Source: Hemibagrus wyckioides (lineage: Eukaryota; Chordata; Actinopteri; Siluriformes; Bagridae). Taken from it: DNA of 64,000 nucleotides. The stretch's first letter is position 1. Every line of letters begins with the position of its first letter. Below are positions 56,602 to 64,000 of this stretch, piece after piece. Where the stretch lies: assembly GCF_019097595.1 (NCBI RefSeq), contig NC_080726.1:10576205-10640204 (forward strand), given 5' to 3'. The translations under genes and the position numbers were made by a program. Under the pieces are notes generated by a model. It worked only from the letters and a program-made list of their open reading frames with translations. It was not told where the DNA came from and made no database searches.

Positions 56602-59600
56602 TCATTTAAAATAGCTAAAAGCTTGCTAATCAGCTAGCTAGCTGGCGGAAAGTACAGGTGGAATATTTAAAGAAATTAATGCTAAGGGAGGACCATGCTC
56701 AACTAACAAGGAATAAGGGGCTCTGCAAATGGAGTCCCATAGCATTGTGAAAGAAAAAAAAATTACTGGTAATATAATATAGAAGATATTAGATTAATCA
56801 AGGCAAAAAGTAATGAAAGGAGGATTTGCCCACTTGTGGAGGACAGGTCACTTCCAGCTCCACTGGTGGTAACAATTTGCTAAGCGGATAGTTTTATTTC
56901 ATGTTCATTGAGGCTATAAAATGTTAAACACCTCATTCCTTACAAGTCCATTAGAATAAGTGCACAGGATCTGATCAAAATCACATAGATGATACAAAAA
57001 GTAGTGGTCAGATTGTCCAGCATATTCTCTCAATATCATTAAGCCGGTGACAGTGAAATTGGTGATGAACTTTCATACAAAATGACTTTACAGCAGGATA
57101 CTGGGTCATTGCTTTGCCTCTATTATGAGTGAAAAATGGGCCCTGAATTTAAGGACACCTTCAACCTGCTTAAATTATGTATGCCTTTTACCAGTCATAC
57201 GCATGTTTTTATCTCACCTTCATGTTCTAAGCATCTAGTGTGACAAATTATCTCAGCCTTGTGCGTTGTACACATTACAAATTGTTATGCTGTTGGGTAA
57301 GTGCCGGTGCTGTATGAGAACCTGATCAAAGTGCATATCCACGGATCTCATAAAACACATCTCATGAATATGCAAGACTTCATTTGGATGAATGTCGCAT
57401 AGACAAACTATACTGCTCTCACTCTTTCCCTCTAAACTATAATATGAGGAATAGTAAAAAAATTGGTGTGATATGAATAATGAATAAAAACCTTGAAACT
57501 GTGAATAAACACGGTGAAACTTAAGAAAATATAATAATGTGATCAACTTATGGTGATCGGATTGTTATTTAACCAAGCAATAATTCATGCCATGTTCCTG
57601 ATGTTCTCGTCTGTTCTGAACAGTTACATTTTTGTTATTTCAAGTTATTTTGGCTTCGATAAATCTGCTATTAACCCAGTGTAAAACATCTGTATTAACC
57701 CAGAGTAAAACATCCTCCATCTCTGAGATATAAATGTTCAGATTCAGCATTCTAATGCCGTCAGGCACATCATTAATTTTTCCTCGTGAGGGTGAAAAAA
57801 CACTCACGATTTCTGATTTTCTATTGCCTTTGGAATACTTTTAAAATGTAGTATGCTTTTAAAATGCCGTAAATGATATGTTCTTGCTTGCCGATGCTGA
57901 CAGCTGAGATATCGGCTGGACCGTTTCTATAAGAGCAGTAAATGGATTCCCAGCTTTGCAGCATCTTCATGTATGAATAATGATGTTTAAGGTGAAGCAA
58001 AGCATTGTGAATATCTTTCTAAACATGCCAAATGGTCGACTGCAGAGCAGCCCTGTTTTACTAAATTTACTGCACTTCTGACATCAGGGAGGAAAAGATG
58101 TCTCGCGGTAAAGCTGCTATAATGTGGCTTTCTCGAACCACTAAGAAGTAAGACATCTGCTTGAGAATCAGGCTTAGCTTCACTATAAGGGGTGTATAAG
58201 AAAATCAGTGCAAGCTAAGATGGGTGGTGAAATGGAGACAGAGAGAAGAATAAGGAGGGGGCTGAGAAAGAGAGAAATCTCGAGGGTTTTTCTGCAGTGA
58301 AAAGCTGTACCATGCTGACAACTGTGACAGTGGCTGGCTGAGAGGACGGGGTATAATGTAGCATGTTTGTCAGACACAACCGGACAGTACTCCAACAAAC
58401 CCCACAGGCATTGCAGAGTGACAGCATGCCATGTTTTCAGGCCACAGGAAGAGGGAAAGCTTCACACACTGCTTCCCAAAAGCTGTTTCATTATGTGGTT
58501 GAAGTAAACTCTGAGAGCATTTAAATAGCTAATTTTTTAATATTTTTTTTATAAAAGACTATAAATGAGTCATAAACAATAAAGGTAAAGCAGGGATGCA
58601 ACCGAATATGAATGAATTATTCAGAACGAACAGATAATGTGTTCTAAAAGAAGACTTATAAAATGTAAATAGGCGGCATGATAATATTTAATGATATATT
58701 AAAGTTTTTGCTTGCCTTTCTTTTTTTTGTAGACTTTCTTAGACTAGAAGTGTGCAACTGGTATCCTAGGGGAAAGGGAAAAAAAGTTGAGCAAACAGGA
58801 GGTTTTTACTTTCATTTGATTGCGTGATCACCTATAAAAACACTTTCATAAACATGCTGTGAATGATGCATTACAGATATTATTGTTTATAGCATTCATT
58901 TGTCATCCTTAGTAACTGCCTGATCAAGGCCACGATTGTTTAATCGTGTGAATCAACTTTATTTTATTTATTTATTTATCTATTAGATATAATAACTGCG
59001 TGTTAAAAAAAAAAACACTTTAGTTGAGACAAATTATGGACTTGAGTGATAGCTGAAGTTGAGGAATGCCAAAATTGCTGCCATTTCTACCTCTGCTTAT
59101 TTTCCCAGTGTTTCAAGGAGCATGTTAGGGTTCAAAAAAGACCACATCCACTTTGGGTATAAATCCAAATATGAACAAAGATATCTGAAGCACTGAACAT
59201 ATACAGATGCAGTTCTGTCACTGAATTATACATCTAGTGTAATATATGTTATTCTGTCAAACATGGATAAGATTTGTTTGGTTTTTCTGTATTAGCATAG
59301 AACTTCTGGAAAAAAAAAATGTAATTCACATATGAAGGTTAAGATTACAAGACAGGAAATGGATCTTGTCATATCTGCCTTGGTATTCTCAGTACAAGAT
59401 TAAATATGAAGAGCGTTATTTTCACCCTGTTAGTAAGAGAGAGAAAAAAAATGTTGTCATTAGTTTGCACAAACTGCACACTCTGGATCTGTGAGATATC
59501 AACACTTTCACTTGAGAAGTATTTCATTTGAGATGTAGTTCCCTCAAGTGGTTAAATGTATCTAGTGAACTTGTCACCCATGTTCTTCAGCATTCAGAAA

Positions 59601-60220
59601 GGAGCTTTATCAGACCTCGCATATGAGCTTAAGGGGATTAATTTTACGTGTATATCAAAAACTCTGACAGTTTCACTACTGGTTATGAGGTATGCTGTGT
59701 TATCACATTTGCAATGCTAATCAGACAGACGAAAAAACATTAAAATAGCAGACAACAATAAAACATGAATTATGTTAATAACTTCGGTGTGAAAAATAGG
59801 CTAATCTGAAAAGCCTTCAAGCTTGGGGTGCTATTTTTTCCTCCTTTTTATTAACAGACAGAAAATGTGAGATAGAAAAGCAGACTTGAAGTCAATAGAC
59901 TGGGACAGAATACAAAAATCTAACACCCAGTACTAATTGGCTCCCCTGCCAGTGTTCTAATCACGCAATTTGAATCTCGAGATCTGCATTATCTGAAACA
60001 GAATCTCCCAGAATGATCCTCAGTTGGTCTGCCCTCCCCACTGGGTCAGTGAAAAGAAGGAGTGTGGACAAAGTTACTGGCACTTTATGTGTGGAGAGAT
60101 GATCACTTTGTGTTTGCTAGCATACACTAGTGATAGCCCATGGCAGCTGGCTTTCTTACAGACCACTGCATGCAAAATGGACCGATTTCCTGATTTAATT
60201 ATCCACAATGGATTTAATTC
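56601..60220. other. Non-coding, no feature recognised
   Basis: About 3.6 kb of AT-rich DNA without a supported gene. Frames of 70-97 codons on the minus strand (57,253-57,546; 58,183-58,427) lack recognisable features. A possible GC-balanced patch lies at 58,240-58,460. Confidence 0.45.
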
Positions 60221-60245
60221 TGTCTCTCTCTCTCTCTCTCTCTCT
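60221..60245. repeat. (CT)n microsatellite
   Basis: About twelve CT units. Confidence 0.92.
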
Positions 60246-60675
60246 TCCTTTCTCCGTTATAACTGAACTGAGATAAAAGAAAAGACAAAAGCATTGGTCC
60301 ATACAAGCTTTTACAATGCATTTATGGATGGGGTCCATGTACTTAATTTGTGTTGTGTCATTAGCATAGCTAACTATTTGCTTTTGAATCAAAGACGGTC
60401 CCATAGTTTGACTGCAGAAGTTCTTCCATTTTTTCCCCCTTATGCATTAAGAAATATGGTAAAATTTTACAACAACTTATACATCCCTAAATGTTACTCA
60501 ACACAAAAGTAAGCCTTAGGAAACTGTTACGTAATTCAAAGTCTTTTAATCATAAGCTAATAAAAGTATTCATAACAAAAATTATTTTACGGTGTAGTGT
60601 GTGTATGGTTGTGTCAAATAACCTTAGAATCTGTATATTTTCCACATTAATTAGTAAAAAGTATATAAGTATATA
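60246..60675. other. Non-coding spacer
   Basis: AT-rich DNA leading to the Tc1 insertion. The open frame that enters the transposase from 60,491 is upstream extension, not part of the protein. Confidence 0.5.
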
Positions 60676-60677
60676 CA

Positions 60678-60706
60678 CACTATATTGCCAAAAGTATTCG
60701 CTCACC
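60678..60706 (+). repeat. Left terminal inverted repeat of Tc1-like element
   Basis: 29 bp, with an identical 20-bp core CCAAAAGTATTCGCTCACC plus flanks at the right end inverted. Differences are A/T and G/T within the first 12 bases. Confidence 0.85.
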
Positions 60707-60811
60707 CATCCAAATAATCTGAATCAGGTGTTCCAATCACTTCCATGGCCACAGGTGTATAAAATCAAGCACCTAGGCATGCAGACTGTTTTTACAAACA
60801 TTTGTGAAAGA

Positions 60812-61843
60812 ATGGGTCGCTCTCAGGAGCTCAGTGAATTCCAGCGTGGAACTGTGATAGGATGCCACCTGTGCAACAAATCCAGTCGTGAAATTTCCTC
60901 GCTCCTAAATATTCCACAGTCGACTGTCAGCTGTATTATAAGAACGTGGAAGTGTTTGGGAACGACAGCAACTCAGCCATGAAGTGGTAGGCCACGTAAA
61001 CTGACGGAGCGGGGTCAGCGGATGCTGAGGCGCATAGTGCGAAGAGGTCGCCAACTTTCTGCAGAGTCAATCGCTACAGACCTCCAAACTTCATGTGGCC
61101 TTCAGATTAGCTCAAGAACAGTGCGCAGAGAGCTTCATGGAATGGGTTTCCATGGCCGAGCAGCTGCATCCAAGCCATACATCACCAAGTGCAATGCAAA
61201 GCGTCGGATGCAGTGGTGTAAAGCACGCCGCCACTGGACTCTAGAGCAGTGGAGACGCGTTCTCTGGAGTGACGAATCGCGCTTCTCCATCTGGCAATCT
61301 GATGGACGAGTCTGGGTTTGGCGGTTGCCAGGAGAACGGTAATTGTCTGACTGCATTGTGCCAAGTGTAAAGTTTGGTGGAGGGGGGATTATGGTGTGGG
61401 GTTGTTTTTCAGGAGCTGGGCTTGGCCCCTTAGTTCCAGTGAAAGGAACTCTGAATGCTTCAGCCTACCAAGACATTTTGGACAATTCCATGCTCCCAAC
61501 TTTGTGGGAACAGTTTGGAGCTGGCCCCTTCCTCTTCCAACATGACTGTGCACCAGTGACCAAAGCAAGGTCCATAAAGACATGGATGACAGAGTCTGGT
61601 GTGGATGAACTTGACTGGCCTGCACAGAGTCCTGACCTCAACCCGATAGAACACCTTTGGGATGAATTAGAGCGGAGACTGAGAGCCAGGCCTTCTCATC
61701 CAACATCAGTGTGTGACCTCACAAATGCGCTTCTGGAAGAATGGTCAAAAATTCCCATAAACACACTCTTAAACCTTGTGGACATCCTTCCCAGAAGAGT
61801 TGAAGCTGTTATAGCTGCAAAGGGTGGACCGACGTCATATTGA
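60812..61843 (+). pseudogene. Tc1/mariner DD34E transposase, two in-frame stops
   Basis: ATG at 60,812 (MGRSQELSEF) begins a 343-codon frame, the normal Tc1 transposase length, ending at TGA 61,841-61,843. In order: a first helix-turn-helix (about residues 12-50), a GRPR AT-hook-like motif just after the first stop, a second helix-turn-helix (about 65-115), then the catalytic core. Catalytic Asp are at 61,271-61,273 (WSDESRF) and 61,544-61,546 (QHDCAP), and Glu at 61,649-61,651 (PIEHLWDE). Exactly 34 residues lie between the second Asp and the Glu, giving DD34[13 protein letters not shown] block is near 61,379-61,411. The frame is broken only by TGA (60,980-60,982) and TAA (61,340-61,342), with no shifts. 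The TGA sits where CGA is expected, so CpG decay is likely. It cuts DNA at element ends in active relatives; here it should be dead. Start chosen by family N-terminus, although the frame is open upstream from 60,491. Confidence 0.88.
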
Positions 61844-61897
61844 ACCCTATGGATTAGGAATGGGATGTCACTTAAGTTCATATGCGAGTCAAGGCAG

Positions 61898-61922
61898 GTG
61901 AGCGAATACTTTTGGAAATAAA

Positions 61923-61926
<4 letters not shown>
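61898..61926 (-). repeat. Right terminal inverted repeat of Tc1-like element
   Basis: Reads GGTGAGCGAATACTTTTGGA on the plus strand, then AATAAAGTG. Inverted match to 60,678-60,706. Confidence 0.85.

Positions 61927-61994
<68 letters not shown>
61926..61994. repeat. (TA)n microsatellite abutting transposon
   Basis: About 34 TA units begin right at the transposon's right end. The Tyr-Ile repeat frame is an artefact. Confidence 0.95.
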
Positions 61995-61997
<3 letters not shown>

Positions 61998-62340
61998 TTA
62001 ATTTTACTTTACTTCATATCCTTCAAAGCCCAGGGTACATCAGCCATTATTATGATCACTTCACTGTATGAGTATCTATTCTATCAATTAACACTAATAA
62101 CCTATTAATGACAACTAATAAGCTCCTAATAGGAGTAGAATTGAGTGCTTCTAGGAAAAAATAAGGTCTACCAGAAACTATTAAACTATATGCTGTAACA
62201 TTTATTATATTTATTATTTATTATTATTTTTAAAAATATATATCTGTTTCCCACTCTATGTTAAGGCAGAGATTTATGAAGACCTCACATGTACATGTCC
62301 TTAGTCTAACATTTTTGTCTTTTCTGTTTTGTCTTTGCAG
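61995..62340. other. Non-coding; ends in a strong splice acceptor
   Basis: AT-rich DNA finishing with a CTAAC branch-point-like sequence at 62,306-62,310 and a pyrimidine tract to TTTGCAG at 62,340. Confidence 0.5.
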
Positions 62341-62394
62341 TTCATTAAGTTCCATCTGCTGTACTACAAGTCTCGTGTGAATCCTAGATATTAA
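62341..62394 (+). CDS. Candidate terminal exon, plus strand (weak)
   Basis: The segment follows a near-ideal acceptor: CTAAC branch site about 31 nt upstream, a long T-rich tract, then TTTGCAG. It is open for 17 codons, FIKFHLLYYKSRVNPRY, to TAA at 62,392-62,394. There is no upstream exon in view that I can join and no family match. An interspersed repeat starts directly after it. It could be the last coding exon of a gene to the left or a pseudo-exon. Confidence 0.22.
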   Translation, partial: FIKFHLLYYKSRVNPRY

Positions 62395-62520
62395 GTTTCA
62401 AGTTTATTCTCATGTGCATAAAGAGTGCTTTACGAATCTATAGACAATGAAATTCGTATGCTCTAGTTGTACACTCCTACACAGATATAGTGCAAAAAAG
62501 ATGTAAATGTGAGCAGTCAT
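62395..62520 (+). repeat. Interspersed repeat fragment
   Basis: TCAAGTTTATTCTCATGTGC, ACAATGAAATTCGTATGCTC and TAGTTGTAC in order recall a common fish repeat (TTTATTGTCATGTG...ACAATGAAATTC). Similarity ends near 62,510. Confidence 0.5.
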
Positions 62521-62544
62521 TAAATGGGAGATTGTGGCATAGTG

Positions 62545-62910
62545 GACATCCATCCATCCATTTTCTATACCCGCTTTATTCCTAATTAGGGTCACAGAGA
62601 TCTGCTGGAGCCTATCCCAGCAGACATTGTGCGAAAGGGTACACCCTGGACAGGTCACCAGTCCATCACAGGGCCACACATATAGACAGACAACCACACT
62701 CACTCACTCCTATGGGCAATTTAAAATTTCCAGTCAACCAAATGTACATGTTTTTGGACTGTGGGAGGAAACCAGAGTAAACCCACACAGGCACAAGGAG
62801 AACATGCAAACTCCACACAGAAAGGCCCCTGCCTGTTCGAACCTGGGATTCGAACCCAGGGCCTTCTTGCTGTGACAGTGCGAACCACTAAGCCACCGTG
62901 CTGCCTCACA
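62545..62910 (-). mobile_element. tRNA-derived SINE, minus strand, well preserved
   Basis: On the minus strand it begins GGCAGCACGGTGGCTTAGTG with GTTCGC, an A box. It then has CCCTGGGTTCGAATCCCAGG, which contains a perfect pol III B box (GGTTCGAATCC). The body follows: GCATGTTCTCCTTGTGCC, then the GGTTTCCTCCCACAG block and a CTGGGATAGGCTCCAGC block. The far end, at 62,551-62,572 on the plus strand, is a TCCATCCATCCA tail. A short CATAGT occurs just outside both ends (62,538-62,543 and 62,909-62,914) and may be a target-site duplication. Of all the SINE-like repeats here it has the best promoter boxes. It carries no protein. Confidence 0.72.
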
Positions 62911-64000
62911 TAGTAATAATTCAGTAATATAACTTATTAACATAATATAGTTATACAGTACAAGGACATTTAGAGACAGAGAGTCTGATATTAGTACAGT
63001 TCAATGATTGATATTATAAGTGATAATGATAAAAATGCATGGTACATGGTACATGGTTACTGGTCTAGTTTGCAAGATCCTCTGGACAATTTCAGTATAA
63101 TTTTTTATAAGCAACTATCAAGTAGTCAGTTATTATTATTATTTTCACAGACATGTTTCTTTACTTCAGATTTTTTATTTTAAAAAAATATACGCACACA
63201 CTAATGTGTTTTCTTTATATTCCTAAACTATTATTAATGATGTTCTTTCTGACACAAGTTCATTTCAGAGATGATTTATAATTACTGAAGAGTGTTTGTC
63301 TTTATTAACCAGAATGCACTTCACAAAGGTAAGTGTTTACATACACTTGACTAGCCATTACACTAATGATCATAATACTAGTGTCTGGTAATAGAGTACT
63401 TTAACCATATAATTATTCCACTTTGTGTAATTTTATTATACATTTCATTATAAACCAACACAAATGCATTTTATTAATAAGAATAATGGTTAATAATGGT
63501 TGAATAATGGCTTTGGCTAAAACTAATTGCTGATTATTTCTGTTTGTGATCTTCAAATTTACATTCATATTACACACTATGTATTTATGAACTGCTACCG
63601 AAATATACTTTAACAAAAAAAAAAAAAAAAACAGTAACAGCAAACCTGGTCCACATATATGTTACAAAACATTTTTAATGAATAAACTAATATCTATTAT
63701 TATTTATTTATTTATTTGCTTAGTAATTTGTGCATGTTGTCTTAAGTCAGATTAATTACTATTTGCCTAAAGATGGCATAGACATAATAAGATATGAGAA
63801 ATAATACGTTATTAATCATTAGTGAATTTAGGCTTAATACTGTATTAATTGATGTTTACTCATACACACTAGTAAACATAGTTAGAACACAGTTCGTACA
63901 TAACTGCTATTATTTAATGCTTAATACTCTTACCATTTAGTAATGCTAATGCATTCAGTGATATTTATTAATGTGCACTTTTAATAAATTATTTTATTAT
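62911..64000. other. Non-coding, AT-rich
   Basis: No gene or transposon recognised. A poly(A) run of about 18 bp lies at 63,615-63,632. A 76-codon minus-strand frame here starts in that run and is not supported. Confidence 0.5.

Larger units (their letters stand above)
60676..61930 (+). mobile_element. Complete Tc1-like transposon with terminal inverted repeats
   Basis: The left end CACTATATTGCCAAAAGTAT, continuing TCGCTCACC (60,678-60,706), pairs with the inverted right end (61,898-61,926), which reads CACTTTATTTCCAAAAGTAT then TCGCTCACC. Only two or three of the 29 positions differ. Both outer flanks are TA, the required Tc1/mariner target, and the right flank runs into a (TA)n microsatellite. 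The length of about 1.25 kb and the single intronless transposase frame fit the family. This is the youngest-looking mobile element in the window. It shows no internal deletion, but its transposase frame is stopped twice. Confidence 0.88.

Noticed and set aside
60491..60811. Upstream in-frame extension of the Tc1 transposase
   Set aside because: Includes the left TIR and non-element flank; the family N-terminus starts at 60,812.
61923..62108. Tyr-Ile repeat frame
   Set aside because: Translation of the (TA)n tract.
62840..62906. Functional tRNA gene on the minus strand
   Set aside because: A and B boxes are present but the cloverleaf arms do not pair properly and a SINE body follows directly.

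Overview
This window is vertebrate, almost certainly teleost, nuclear DNA. The sequence is AT-rich and gene-poor, with many simple repeats ((CA)n, (TA)n, (GA)n, (ATT)n, (GATA)n), tRNA-derived short interspersed repeats and several generations of Tc1/mariner transposons. The Tc1 density and repeat types would fit an otophysan fish, perhaps a catfish; that taxonomic guess rests on remembered repeat families and is not proven. There are no bacterial operons, CRISPR arrays, rRNA genes or functional tRNA genes. Nearly all open frames above 60 codons are chance frames or repeat frames.

The best cellular gene signal is near 54.8-55.25 kb on the minus strand. A CpG-rich block with a GC box and a CCAAT box leads into a long leader with an A-rich end, two consecutive ATGs, a 20-residue hydrophobic signal-peptide exon and a strong phase-1 splice donor (AAAG/GTGAGC). 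The rest of that gene should lie to the left, so 1-54.8 kb may be largely its first intron(s). A weak, phase-compatible, cysteine-rich candidate second exon lies at 24,795-24,910. Two exon-like segments on the plus strand (51,104-51,144 and 62,341-62,394) have good splice signals but no recognised product.

Mobile elements dominate the rest. The best preserved is a complete Tc1-like transposon at about 60,676-61,930. It has matching terminal inverted repeats and a 343-codon DD34E transposase frame broken only by two in-frame stops, and it abuts a (TA)n tract. Older Tc1 remnants lie at 973-1,100, 6,560-7,230, 21,821-22,329, 29,033-29,615 and 44,930-45,290 (antisense), with probable non-autonomous relatives at 19,040-19,260 and 37,745-38,086. 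tRNA-like SINEs or their relatives lie near 3.4, 5.9, 9.6, 23.6, 23.7-24.1, 34.6, 35.0-35.3, 39.3-39.6, 47.1, 50.2 and 62.5-62.9 kb.

The most unusual structure is at 41.57-42.63 kb: about 240-bp inverted arms enclosing a 20-bp-unit minisatellite with a 57-bp higher-order period, which looks like a fold-back element. A second palindrome at 37,171-37,354 has a (CT)n-(TA)n-(AG)n core. Several less repetitive, more GC-balanced blocks (7.6, 10.2-10.8, 14.6, 18.4, 25.0, 26.3-26.7, 32.9, 43.6, 46.0-46.8, 48.0-48.3 and 51.8-52.25 kb) are candidate conserved non-coding elements, but this cannot be shown without cross-species alignment.
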